Assembly: GCA_020543525.1 (NCBI GenBank)
Contig: JAHYIO010000004.1
Location: forward strand, 806,001-870,000
Length of the DNA: 64,000 nt
From: Coriolopsis trogii
Taxonomy: Eukaryota > Basidiomycota > Agaricomycetes > Polyporales > Polyporaceae
Direction: 5' to 3'
Position 1 is the stretch's first letter, and each line of letters opens with the position of its first letter. The notes under the pieces are model-generated. The model worked only from the letters and a program-made list of their open reading frames with translations. It was not told the origin of the DNA and made no database searches. The position numbers and the translations under genes were made by a program. Of the stretch, positions 35,013-47,174 are shown piece by piece.

Positions 35013-36928
35013 TCAGACAGCCTCGGTCTCCTTCACCACCGTCATGTAGATCCCACCGGACAGGCCATCCGAGCCCTGCCTTCTCGCCCTCCCGCTCTTC
35101 GCCCTCGGAATCGGCAACAGCCCGTCCCGACTCCGCGCCCTCCTCACATGTCTCGGCACAGCGAGCCCAGAGCCCGCCTCCTCAACATCTGCAGTGGACA
35201 AGTACTCCTGGAACGGAACGACGTGCGGTTCTTGCTCGTCGTAGATCCCGTACGCGCTCATGCTGATCGTCGACGACGCGAGGCTCGTTGTGATAGACAT
35301 GATGCTCGGAGGACGCGAATGCACGGGGAGGTCGTCCCCAGCCGCAGCAGGAGGCGGGGATGGGGGGAGTACGTTGATCGGCGTAAACGAGTTCTTCGGA
35401 GAAGGCGTGCGCGGTGACGTCGGGACCTCCAGAGGCGGAAGTGGCCAGGGAGCGGAGAGGATCGAGTCAGGGCGGGGAGGACGGGCAGGCGTTTTGTACT
35501 TCGTCGGCGGTGGAGGAAACGGAGAAGAAGGAAGCCCTAGCGCCTCCATCTGGGGCTGAGGAGAGGAGAAGAGAGCGGGCGGGAGGGGCGGGAGACCGAG
35601 CGCCTCGCGTCCGGTGGGCGACTCGATGTATGTCATCGTCGACTTCACGAACGGGTCTTCCGGATCTGGGGAGTTGCAAGACGAAGACGAGGACTGCGGA
35701 ACTTCTGGAATAGCCAGACGAGCCAGCTTCGCCAGCTTCATCTTCGCGGGGGCGGATGGGGCCCAGACGTCCTCATAGAGCGATTTCCTGTCCCCAACCA
35801 ACGTCGGAGAGGACGGCGTGCTGCTCAACATGTGCGGCCGAAGAGCCTTCGAAGATGAGGAAGAGGCCAACGGGTCTTGGACAGGCTGTCCGAGGATCTT
35901 GCTACGGAACCAGCGCGAGAGGATCTGGTACCCTCTCGAGCTGTCGTCCGTCGCTCGGCATATCAGCCCGAGCATCGTCATGGCGATGAGGACCAAGGAG
36001 CATGCCGGGACAACCCACCACTCCACCTCAGTCCTCACCAGATCGAGGTGCGAGGTGGGAGGGACGACAAAGATTTCCGTCATGTGAGCGTGGACGCCGT
36101 TCCACGTATCGACTGACCAGGTCTGCAGCCCGCCTATAGCAGATACCCGAGCGTAAATCGTGTAGATCGTGGTCGAAAGTGAGATGGCAGCGATGAGGAA
36201 AGATGTCAGGAGTGGACGGAGAAACGTGAAGATGTTGAGGCGGGGCGAGTCTTGCATATGGCTGAAGAAAACAAGGCCGCCCTCCAGGCGGCTCCGAACG
36301 GCGAGAAAGGCATAGACGAAGGTAGTGATACAGAAGATGAGGGGCGGGCTCCATATGAGAATTACTGAGACGGACGATGTATAGATAGAGGCGGAGCACC
36401 CGAAGTCCGTCGTGATGTCGAAACGATGGGGCTGAACAATGACGTCTGCGCGAAATGTGAGCATGTACCCTACTTTCACGACCAAGGGAGCAGAGGCACT
36501 CACGAAGAACAACGTAAATGAGAGGAATGATTAGACAGAATGTAAGGTCTTGCATGACGGTGTAAGCTTTCTGTACGATCTCCTGGCCAATCGCACATCG
36601 TCGTAAGCCACGGGCCAAGGCTAGCGCACATCCGGGCAACGCCAGCTGTGAAGCCAGCAGCACTCTCGTGACTATCGCCGTTACCAGATCAGCGCATACT
36701 CCCATATACGCCACCGTACCCGAACTCACCGATGTCGCACCATACGGGCGCGTGAACATCGTCATTCCCAGCCCACAACATGGTATTAACGCCATGGATT
36801 AGGCTGCAGACGAAGAGCCACATCGCGAGGGAGATCACTGCAACGTTGCGGGTGTGCAAGAAGACCGGCGAGAGCAGAGCCAGAAGTCCCACGCAGAGGT
36901 AAGACACAGCAGCCAGTTCCGTGCGCAT
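35013..36928 (-). CDS. STE3: STE3-type pheromone receptor with very long tail
   Basis: Exons 36928-36730, 36671-36504 and 36445-35013 encode 599 residues. STE3 hallmarks: HTRNVAVISLAMWLFVCSLI in TM1-2, the VWCDIVTR motif split by intron 1, and VIVQPHRFDITTDFGC before TM4, corresponding to the conserved QxHRFDI segment. Seven hydrophobic segments end near residue 290 (WWVVPACSLVLIAMTMLGLI). The remaining 300 or so residues are a cytoplasmic tail rich in Pro and Ser, roughly twice that of the second receptor. These receptors bind lipidated peptide pheromones and signal through a G protein and MAPK cascade during mating. Mating-type versus non-mating-type role cannot be told from sequence alone. 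Confidence 0.88.
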
Positions 36929-38258
36929 ACTTGTAGGGAGAAGGGCCTGTCTAGGGATCGCAGCGGTAAATGACTGCTATCGGGAGAGAGGGAGGGCGTC
37001 GGGCTCCAGGCGTCGAGCAAGAGCTTGGGTATAGTGATGGGCAGGAGGGACCGCCACGATAGAGTTTCGACGACATTTTCATGGTTTCCGAGGGAGCCGT
37101 CTGCGTTTACCGAGGGCGTGTGTCGGGGCGGAGAGAACAAGGATGGACAACCCGAGCATAAAACCGGCGAGCGCCAGTGCTGCCTCGAGCGGGAACAGCC
37201 TGGGTTCTAGTGCGTTTCAATGAGAGTTCGAACGCTGGTGGAGGTCGCTTACCTGGACTATCGCAGAGGCGAGCATAAGTTGGATGCCGGATGCGGATCA
37301 GTGTTTGGGTGTACCCAGAAAGGCAGTCACTATGGGATGGTCGTATATGGCAAGTCCTGTAGAACAACGTGTCAGCTGAAAACACACGAGTCATCGGTGT
37401 ATGCAATCCGTTCTCACCTCTTTCGAAGGCAATTGTAGGATTCGGAAAGTTGAATGGAACCGACTACGCCGTTATCGGATCGTGAGAGAAGCTGCAGGAC
37501 TCGCGAGTCGCGACCAGGGAGTCTCCGCTTGTTGGGCTAGTGACGTATTCGTTTGCTCGAATGCCGAAGCGCACAATATGTTGAGAGCAATTGCCGAAGT
37601 GCAGGAATATGCGGTAGATTGTCCTTGAGGCGTTGAGGCGTCACCGCTGCGATGATAGCGCCTGTTGCGCTGGTACCGCACGAGCGTCATAATGCATACT
37701 CCTCAATCGCAGTGGCCCCTTCAAAAACAGAAGAGCTCAAGAAGCCCATAGCATGAAGATGTTGCCGGGTTGCTCTTGCGCCTCATCGTTGCAGTAGTCT
37801 CAGGTTTTGACGGGCAGGACATGACATGGATTTCAAAAATGTCCCGTGACCCGTGCCACAACGACCAGGCAAAGTTCCAATGCCAAAGTCAGGAGAGATG
37901 GCTGATGAATAGAGCCAGTGAGCCAGAGATGGTGATATAAGGGAAACATGTACCTCAATTCTTCGGAGAGTTCAAGACTTGAAGTTGAAGTTGGAGTTAG
38001 AAAAACAGTCGAGGTCCAAGCGCTCATAGGGATACAGTCGGACCGGTGACCGGACCGGAAGCCCTAACTTGCGTGCCCAACTTCAAGTACGTATGTACAT
38101 CTCGATCGGCTAGTCGGGCACGAAGAGCGCAGATCTAGACATACACATGAAATTGCATAGTAAAAAGATACGTGAGGGGGTAACCCAGTCGTCCTACGAC
38201 ACTCGAGACATATTTGAGGAACAGCTAGTACCGCAGCGTGGTCTTGCCAAAACGAACG
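36929..38258. other. Upstream of receptor 1; no pheromone gene found
   Basis: About 1.3 kb. I looked on both strands for short frames ending Cys-a-a-X-stop. The only near match (CVFS, about 37373-37387, minus) has no ATG. A short GC-rich run with repeated ACCGG occurs at about 38040-38060. Confidence 0.45.
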
Positions 38259-39768
38259 TCAGGATGCTTCAAGTAAAGGTAAGCCAGCCGAAGATTCCCA
38301 TGCCACCATTTCCTCAGGCCGACAGTACGTAGAGGTCGCAATCTTCACCGCCGGGGCCACCAGGCGCCATCTGAACTCGGTGGTCAGGGCTCGCCAGGCG
38401 GTCTGCGATGCTATGATTGCCTGGGTCCACTCCCAAACAATGCATTCGCCCTGCTCGCACATTCCTGAGGGAGATGTGCCCGCGGGGCACGTAGCTTTGT
38501 GGTAGGATTGGCACGGGAGGCAAAGATGGAGAGTGAACTGCTTCATAGTCGGCACAAGACGCATGATCTCGTGCATGACCGTCTGTAGACATGAAATCAG
38601 TCTCAATTCACAGCGGCGTAGTGCAGCAGTATGTGCTCACCATGAAGGTAGAAAGCCCGATCCACAGTTCGTTGGTCGTTCTCAAGTAAATGTCCACTTG
38701 CCGAAGAGACCATGCTCGGGGCGCATACGCCACATAGCTTGCAAGCTGTGTGAAGAAAGTATTGACCATGATGAATGGATTCTCCGCCTTGTCCAGGCAG
38801 ATGTCACCACAGGAGATAGTCAACCGATCTGGGAGAGTGTCGCCAAATAGCTCGTGCATCATACGATTCTTCAGCTGTTGCTGCATTTCGCGCAGCGCTC
38901 CCGCGTCGGGCCATAGGATGTGCATATGCTTGATATGATAGCACAAGTTGAGAAGCCAGATGGAGAAGAGGTCGCCGGTGACTTCTTCAAGTGACATGCC
39001 CGTATGCTCCAGAGAGTGCTGTGCCTCCCGATTGGTGTTACGAATATCATAAACCCATAGAGGATAACCAAGAGATGGATGCAGCAACGTGGGTGCGCGA
39101 ACGCGAACTGTGAGTGTCGCGAGGGCAGGGAATACCTTGACGATAAACGGCATCAGAGCACCCTGAGTGGCAGGGACGCAAGGATCGAAGTCTTCGATAC
39201 CGAGACTGAGTTCGCGGACATGAAGAAGCTTGGCCGTCGATGGCGAAGACAAGAGCGTGTGAGAAATACGCTTGAGGTGCAACTCCTTTACTCCTGAACG
39301 CGCGCATAGAGCAAGCATTGACTCGAGGTGGGGGCCTTCGGGGATGTTCACATCGTCTCCGAGGTTACACGAGGGAAGCCCAAGCGATCTTGTAAGTTGA
39401 TGCGAGAGCAGGCTCTTCACGAACGTCATAAGCCCGGATACCACCCCGAATAGCCAGGCGAGTGGTTGTAGGAATGGGAGACCCCAAGTAAGCTGCTCGT
39501 AACATGGTGAACCATGGCTTGGAGCGAAAGTGACGAACTTGTCCGTGTCCTCGATGGTGAGGCGGTGAATACGGAGTCCACCAAGTACGCCCCAAATACG
39601 CTGAGCAACGTGGACGCTTTCGCGTTGCATGCCAACCGTCACACTATAGCTAGAGTGACGGCGAGTGAAGGAAGACATGCGGTCGAGTCGATCGGTAAAT
39701 GCCTTGACGGAGGAGGAGTCCTGGAGACGAACTTCGTTGACCGGTTCGTTCGAGCTGGGGTGGTTCAT
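38259..39768 (-). CDS. LRR-like protein between the two receptors
   Basis: Two exons (39768-38641, 38582-38259) joined through a 58-nt intron give 483 residues. The sequence is leucine-rich and irregular (VKELHLKRISHTLLSSPSTA; ELSLGIEDFDPCVPATQ), like the C-terminal part of Agaricomycete F-box/LRR proteins, but no F-box is visible. Upstream, a good intron (39877-39812) suggests a further 5' exon I could not start with an ATG, so the N-terminus, perhaps with the F-box, may be missing from this model. The C-terminal exon contains several Cys (LCLPCQSYHKATCPAGTS). Its place between two pheromone-receptor genes may be incidental. Confidence 0.6.
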
Positions 39769-39811
39769 CCTGCGTACTCGCGCCAGTCGCGTGGCAGGAA
39801 TATGCAATGAG

Positions 39812-41827
39812 CTACATACGGTGATGCAGTAAGGGTTTTTAGAAAAGGATGATACCAGTGATGGTGCCACAACATACCTGGTACTGCTCTGCACCGAGGG
39901 AGGTGAATAAACTAGTAGGATCGTGGCCGCGCTTTTATGGAGTTTTCATCATCTTGTCGCACTGCAAATGTGTGACATCCATTTGAGATGTGTTGGTAGA
40001 GTTAGAGCCGGGGGGATCAGCCTCGAGGCCCTGGCGTATGGTGTAGCAGAGGCTGAGTTGGATATCTGGACAAAAGAAGCATACCTCAGGCTGGCATGTG
40101 GGTTGATTGTTACCCAGATTGGAATGTGAACGAGGTGGCTGAGTTGAGATAGCAAGATATCGCCCGATGAAGTCTCTGGCAGCGGCTGTAGGTCTGCGTA
40201 CGCGTCGTCGTTCAAGCTGGATATCCATCGAGGTTCGATTCGGAGGTGGGCACGCGTGTCACGTGATTATGACATCGGGAGTGGGCGCCTCCGGATATCC
40301 TCCCAACCCTTCCGTCGCCGACTTCGACATGCCATCCTCCTTGACCTCCCTCTATTATGTCCGTCGCTCTTTTGCCGGGATCCAATTCTCACTTGGCTAC
40401 TATTCACCGAGCTGTAGTAGGACGGAAAGCGCAGGCCCTTTCCAATGTTGTCTTCGTGTTGAGAGTAGTGTCCTCCCGCCGCAGATGCTGTTGTGGCTTC
40501 GTCGGGATTCTTGGTGAGCTTTCCTGTTTCTGATCTAGGCTTCTACACGGACGGGCGGTTTACGGCCAAGACCAGGGTGTAAGTGCATCGAGTTCATGCT
40601 GCCTGTGAGGTACTACAACTTCATACACAATCTCATCCGCAATTACCGTTGCGCACTTTCCTTCCTCTATCGTCACTGTAGTGGTCGTGCTTCAACCAAC
40701 CAAGTACTTTCGGACTAATACTCGAGTTTACAGTACGCAGGGCTACGTTGTGAGGCAAGCAACGGTCCGCAACTCCTCCTCCCAGATCTGATGGCCCGAT
40801 GTCAAGACAATAACTCGACCGGCGCTTCTGTGCCACTCGCATGATTCACCTGAGACAATAAGCTACGTGGGTACATATACCACTCGACGACTCTGCAGCC
40901 ACCCCCATTCCCCCTTGATCATCCTCTATGCTGCTCGATGATCTCATCCACCAGCATCCTTTGTTCAACTCTAGCTGCACAGAGGACTCAGACATGTTGA
41001 TCCCTCTCTCGCCTCTTGGCCTCGATTTGGACACAAGCACGATACAATCAGCGCCGGAACTCGAGACAGCATGCTTTCTTCTCAATCCAACAGGTTGCTT
41101 GTACTACTCAGTCTAGTCTCGGCGTCAAGTAAACCGTACAGCATGCGTTCAACCTCATATGGGACTCAGCGACAATGTCTCCGTCCTACTATCCGTTGTC
41201 CTCCGACAATGACATCCTCTCAACACTGTATTGGCGTCTGATATCCCCACGACGGCCCGTTGCTCCCCTTGTGAATCCCAAGAAGTCCTTGTCAAGCGAG
41301 ATCAAAGGGAGTCCCATTTAGGTCGAGTTACAGCCTTCCCTATCGGGACTCTCCTTTGACACTGAATTTAGCATGGACGTGGGAAGTCATCGTCCGACAT
41401 TCCGCGCAGAAGTCAGTATGTTCCCGCTGACCCACAAATCCATGTGTCAAAATCTCCCAACATCAGCGCTTGCCTCCACTTCCGGCTGGGAGTACAAGCT
41501 AGCGTCCCGATTAGGAAAGTCAAGGTGAGCCCCCGATGAAGTGGCATCTCTATCTTACGCCGACCGTCTAACGCAGCCGAGTACAAGGTTGCGCCCGAAT
41601 TGGGGAGTGGTCGAGCGACGGTGGGGACAGATTAAAGTAGAGCGATGGAGGTGTTTGCAGGGCCAGCAGTCGCTCCTCCGCTGCAGATCGCGAGTTCCCT
41701 CCCCCCGCGCCAGCGCATCTCGCCCGCCGCCGCCCCTCGTCGCGTGCCGCCTCCTTGCGCCCTACTGCTTTTGTACCGCTCTGTACACTCAGTAGCCCCA
41801 CCCGAATATCACTGGTCTTGTAGCGAA
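39812..41827. other. Divergent intergenic between LRR-like gene and receptor 2
   Basis: About 2 kb. It contains a probable 5' exon of the LRR-like gene ending at 39878. I scanned both strands of 40.1-41.8 kb for CaaX-ending pheromone precursors; chance hits (CLTT, CNST) lack a start codon or aliphatic residues. A 62-codon frame at 40928-41116 ends CLYYSV and is not a CaaX protein. Confidence 0.4.
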
Positions 41828-43412
41828 ATGGCTGTCCCTTGGCTGGTTCAGGTCGACATTATCGCAGCGTTCTCGCTGCTGAGTTCTGTTCTCATCTCCA
41901 TTCCGCTTTACTGGCACTTGGAAGGTACGTCATCGTGATCGCCTGTTGATCTGCGTATGGATCTTGAGGTTGGGACTGCCATCCAGCATGGAACGTTGGC
42001 TGCGTCCTTTACATCTTCTGGATGGGCGGACAATGTCTCCTCAACTTCATCAACATGATGATCTGGAGGGATAACGCAATCAACATTGCCCCGGTTTGGT
42101 GCGACATCAGTGAGTACTGTGTTTTTGGCATGATGTCCTACGAAGCTCATCGCTCGCGCAGCGACCCGCTTCACCATCGGGTCTAGCATTGGTGTGACCA
42201 CTGCGTCGCTCGTCATCAACCGTCGCCTCTACCATATCGCAAACGTCTCTGCGGTTTCACTGTCCCGCTCAGACAAGCGTCGCAACATCATCACCGACCT
42301 CGCGATTGGTCTCGGAATCCCCGTCGTCGAGATTTGCCTCTGTATGTCTGCTCTCTCTGCGAGATCTGAGTAACAGCTGACGTCGCGCGCGCAGATTGGT
42401 TCTACCAGGGTCACCGGTTTGACATCCTCGAAGGCATTGGCTGCATCGAGGAGTACCCGAACACCTTCCTCGCGTACCTCCTCTACGTCTGCTGGCCGAT
42501 CCCCATCGGACTCGTCTCCGCGACGTACTGCATTCTCACCCTCCGCGCGTTCTTCAAGCGCCGCAGGCAGTTCAGCGAACTGATGGCCTCGAACTCGAAC
42601 CTCACCTTCAACCGCTACTTCCGCCTCATGGGACTCGCGGGCATTGAGGTCGCGCTCACCATCCCGCTCACGATCTACAACATCGTCCAGAACATCCGCG
42701 TCGCGCCAATCTACGAGTACCGCGGCCTCGCGGACCTCCACTACAAGTTCTCGCGCGTGAACTCGATGGCGGCGATCTCGTGGCGCTCGAGCCCCGAGCT
42801 CGTGCAGGTCATGAACTTCCGCGTGTGGGCGCCGATCGCGTGCTCGCTCGTGTTCTTCTGCTTCTTCGGGCTCGCTGAGGAGGCGCGCAAACACTACAAG
42901 ACTGCATTGTCTTCCGTTGCGAAGCGCGTGGGCATCACTACCATGGAGCGCAGCACCGGCGGCTGGACCTCGTCCACGTACGTCCTTCCTTTGTTGCACT
43001 ATCCACCAGCAGCTGACCGGAATCTTACAGGAGCGACAAGTCTGGAGGCTTCGGTCGTGTTACCATCCCGACCTTTGTGCAGCGCCACACGCGCCGCGAC
43101 TCCCTGGACAGTTTCTCCGACAGGCTCTCCACGAACATCTCCATCAACGACATCGACGAGAAGGAGAAGGCGCCGTACTCCCCGAGTGACAGCACGGCGG
43201 GCTCGAGCACGTTCTTGTCCTCGCCTGTATCGCCTATTGAGGGCGAGAAGGGCGCGGCCGACGCGCAACCGCTTCCCTCGCCTGTCATCTCCGCCGTACC
43301 ACGCATCGACTTCCCGCAGCCGCCTCGGCGCGTACACAATCCTTCGTCGCCGACGCGACAGGATGCGGACGTCCCGTCGTCTGTGCGCCCGAACTCGATA
43401 GACATGGTCTGA
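41828..43412 (+). CDS. STE3: STE3-type pheromone receptor
   Basis: Exons 41828-41924, 41987-42109, 42162-42341, 42395-42977 and 43031-43412 encode 454 residues. STE3 signatures: LYIFWMGGQCLLNFINMMIW in TM2, APVWCDITTRFTIGSS, NRRLYHIAN, KRRNIITDLAIGLGIPVVEI and YQGHRFDILEGIGC. The position of TM6-7 is marked by NFRVWAPIACSLVFFCFFGL. The tail of about 150 residues is Ser/Pro-rich (PSSPTRQDADVPSS). All intron phases agree. With receptor 1, 5 kb away and in the opposite orientation, it resembles a B-type (pheromone/receptor) mating-type region of Agaricomycetes. The two proteins differ strongly, so they are not recent duplicates. Ligands unknown. Confidence 0.9.
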
Positions 43413-44553
43413 GCACAAGGCTTGACATGCTTGTCTCGATGCTCCGACACACACGGATATCATCTCCCGCCTCTCCGTTAACCGCAACCTATCGCGAAAA
43501 CCTCATTACCTCCCCACACTTTATCGCTTCGCCTCCATGTTGTGTTACCTACAAGCCTCTCTCCTCACTCGCCTCGTCTGTGTTCGCGCGTCCGTTCCCG
43601 TTCGGATTCTGGTGTTCCTGTTAGCAGGTCGTGATCCCGGCCCTTCTCTACCCCACTGTATTGTTAGCAACTGCATACCCCACACCCTCAGCCTCTCGAT
43701 AGGTCGTCGTCCTCGGCCCTTGTCCACTCACACGTTACTTACTACTGCACGCTCCTTCGGCCGCACGTTACTGTGCGGTTAATGATATTCCTATGTATTC
43801 CATCTTTGTAGAGTTTTGTGTGTCGGTTGAGGGCAAGGAATAGAACCACTTGTGTCACTCCATTGTACCGTGCCAGGGAGCTCTCGAGAAATTTGGCCAC
43901 CTGGTTCCCGTTCCTACTCCATTGCGAACTGTTGAAAAGCCCCACGTAGCCGATGTGGCATGGCATGGCATGTCGGCACGATGATGCCACAATGCGCTTT
44001 TCGCACTCTTCATTTTGAACACCTTCCATCTCCGCCTGCAGGCAACTCATCGTCCGAACTGACCCTATACGCATCCAAGCATTGTCTCGACTCAGATTTG
44101 CTCAAACGTTTATTCAGTGCCAAATATCGACTGTAGTGACTATTTCGTCACTCCGAAGGTTATCCAGCCTGGCGTGTACCGTGACTCCCTATAGAAACAC
44201 TATCTATCCGCCCTTCAATACCTGTCAAGGCTCGAGCACTGACATTTCTGGCAGGAACGAGCTGCCGGTGTTGGCTATGTGATAATCGTGGACCGATCAA
44301 AAGCGGCAGAATGCAGTGGGTTCCAATACTGGGACGTGAGAAGATCTGAGGGTCAGTCCAACGATCGTGTGCTGCTACTATACAGGGGGGTTTCAAGACT
44401 CAGTCGAGAGAGAGAAACGGTAGGAGTGTCGCGTGAAGGGGTCTGTGGAACAGTCGTCGCTATTCGTCAGCGACATGAGCCGCGAGGAAGCGGTTGGCAA
44501 TGATCTATGCTCACAATTGAGCGCTACGCAGGCCTGCACGTCCCCATCCGGAC
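43413..44553. other. Convergent 3' region, nothing recognised
   Basis: About 1.1 kb, checked for CaaX frames; only unconvincing ends (CSSK, CRPA) were seen. No gene supported. Confidence 0.45.
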
Positions 44554-46376
44554 TCAATAAGAGATAACGCCATGGGGAGGACGTTGACCATCTGCATTGT
44601 AGCTCTCCGGGAGGTCAACCAGAGCCTTGACAATGTCCTTCAATGGACCCTGCCATCGCCGCGCCGGGAAACGCACGGTCAGGTGCTGCTCGAGCTTGGG
44701 AAATACGCGAGTCAGCAGTCCTGCCAACGCCAGGGGTTCTTCAACCTCCGGCACCTCGTCCGATAGCCACAGACAAGCAGCCAACAGGAGCCTCGTCAAG
44801 TGGTGCCCACCTGAGACGAGTGAGGGCGGGATCGGAATGTCGACCAGGGAGAAGTCGATGGCAGAGAGTATGAGCTCCGTGAGCTCGGGACAGCGCTCTG
44901 CGAGATGGAGGATGCCGAGCAGCGTCGGGCACGTAAGGGGGGAAGATCTGGAGCGGTTGGGTGGGGAGAAGCATAACAAGGTCAGGGGCTGGAGCTTGGG
45001 CATAGCTTTGGCGACCGCGCGCAGATCGTCATCCGTCACCGGTAGCCAGACGCCGTCGTCGCTAGCGGAGGTGAAGAATTGGAGAGAGGTGAGCTGGGAG
45101 AGGGACAGACAGGGCTTGAAGACGGTGGTAAAAGTGGCAGTCGCTGTGGTTGCGACACTGTCACCTATCTCGGCCAATCGTTCGCCCGGAGACGCGGAGC
45201 ATGAGACGTTCACGCGCAAGGTCGAGAGAGACTGGGAGAAATGAGGAGATGAGATAGCTTGGAAGAGGGCGGATAGCTCGGAGTGTTCCAATGAATGGGA
45301 AACAGTATCGATGAAGGCAACCCAACATAGGGAGGGTGATATCAGCGAGGCGGCGAGTCCGCTGAAGTCGGAGCATTTACCGCTGCACCTAAGCGTACGA
45401 AGCGTCTGAGCTTGTAAAGGACGTGCATACGGCGCGCGCCCGTCGAACCCTCCCACCCAAATGTCGAGTCGCTCAAGCTCGAGAGCGTTCAACAGCTTCT
45501 CCAAGGAGGATGGGGATAAGCAAATCCTGTCATAGTCGAGAAGAGACCAGAAGCTTTGATGATTGCTGGGGTCAAGGGAGACGCCACGCAACTTGCGATA
45601 CGGTGAGAGGACATCGGCGATAGTTTCATATATGACTGCACCGGATAATTCCAAATCCAGTTGTATGAGATGGGGTGCATGGGAGGGAGGAGGAAGAATC
45701 GATGTGAAGTACGCAAGAGCGTCTTCGACGTGATGTCGGTGCACAGAGCAGGATTGCAGAGTCAGCTGTAACAGCGGAGGTGATATCAGGCGAAGTGTCG
45801 TTGAGTCGCCTAATTCGTCGTTATGAAACCACGAGAGACGTTGGAGGCCAGGCATGAACGTTTTGCCACCGTTGTACTCGACGAGGACCCGTATGACCAC
45901 GTATTGGGTGGTGTTTGTGCTCCATTCCCTGCATGCCATGCTTAGAGAGCGTATCCTTTGAGCACAACGGAGGAACTGTGTCCAGCATTGGTGATCTTCG
46001 TGACGCTTTGCTTGGAGGATCTACGAATGAAGCTTCAGTGACACTGGCGCATCACTACGGTCCCGAGCGAGACTCTCACGCTATCCATGTACTCGCCCAC
46101 GTTAGGCGTCTTCAGTAATACAATTTCCGGTGGAGATAATACAGGCGGAGTGCCTTCTGGTAACAGTAGGTTCCACAAGGGATACGGAGAGCCGATACGC
46201 CGCCATAGAACACTGGCAGCCGGTTCATAAAATAGTTGAGACACCAACGTCGCATTTCGGCACGTCTGACGGTTCTGCTTATCGCCATGCCAGTCCATCG
46301 TCCAAACCAGACTGTCGAAGATTGTGGCGAGGATGTCTGGTAAACGTAACGCCCGATGACAGCTTGTGTTAGCCAT
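44554..46376 (-). CDS. F-box/LRR-type protein
   Basis: Two exons (46376-46080, 46020-44554) with a 59-nt intron give 587 residues. The F-box is at residues about 5-55: HRALRLPDILATIFDSL, then CRNATLVSQLFYEPAASVLW. After PYPLWNLLLPEGTPP the intron joins MDS to ILQAKRHEDHQCWTQFL, restoring the same leader-to-LRR boundary seen in the 30.1-kb gene. The rest is leucine-rich with irregular repeats. The ATG used is MANTSCHRAL; the longer frame upstream begins with TTG and runs through a (GGT)n tract, so it is probably 5'UTR. Likely an SCF substrate adaptor (family knowledge); target unknown. Confidence 0.78.
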
Positions 46377-47174
46377 GGCAATTCCTACGAGATCGTGTTG
46401 AGGTGTTGGTGGTGGTGGTGGTGGTGGTGGTAATACTAATGATGGTGTCAAGTCGATCGACGGTTCGGGAGGCCACAGTCCACTAGATGGGATCAAATTA
46501 GATAAGGCTCGATTAGATTCAGTCACCAACTGAGTCAGTGACTGACTGTCGCCTTCCCGAGCAACTTGTCCACCTTACCTCGACCTCCTCAGACGTCTGC
46601 CTCGTCCGCACTATTATACGCCATCACCTCTTTTCCCCGTAGACAATGACCAGCGCGTTCTACCTTCTTCGTCCTTTGGCCGAGATGCCACCAATGCGCA
46701 ACAAGTTACAAGACGTCGGAGCTGGCCGACCAGACGACAAGGAGTCTGTCATCTCAACGCAGGACCAGGGCTGAAGCGTAGGTCGCCGATTGCTTGCACT
46801 GAGAGAATGCTGGCTTGCTGTGTGTTGCGAGAGAACATTCAATAGGTGAGTCTCATCTCTGCCAGTACTTATATGCGCAGTGCCTACTGAGTGGCGGACG
46901 AGTCGGATGACATGCAGTCTATACTTGTGTCTCCTCGTAGCATCTCTTTGGTCTCGTACCCCGATGTACGAGACCATCATCTCTTCTGTTTTTGCGAATG
47001 GCACTCAGTTTCATGACATATGTATGTGGAGATGTACATACTCCTCCTATTGAGCGTACGCTCTGCTAGATATCCTCAATCAGAAATCGCACAGCCTCTG
47101 TCAAATGTCCAGAACAACCACAAAGGTGCGTCATCCTCCGAATCCAGGTTACATGCGCGGTCTCAGTAGAGAAG
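46377..47174. other. Divergent promoter region
   Basis: About 800 bases between two genes reading apart, with a GGT microsatellite near the F-box gene. No other gene seen. Confidence 0.45.
46407..46431 (+). repeat. (GGT)n microsatellite
   Basis: About eight TGG/GGT units, 30 bases upstream of the F-box start codon on the opposite strand. If translation began further upstream they would encode a proline run. Confidence 0.85.

Noticed and set aside
37372..37440. Possible pheromone end CVFS-stop on the minus strand
   Set aside because: The frame has no ATG and is preceded at once by a stop; no upstream exon was evident.
40738..40860. Frame ending CLTT-stop on the minus strand as a pheromone precursor
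   Set aside because: No start codon before an upstream stop, and the CaaX positions are not aliphatic.
40928..41116. 62-aa ORF between receptor 2 and the LRR-like gene
   Set aside because: Ends CLYYSV, so the Cys is not four residues from the end; no other support for coding.
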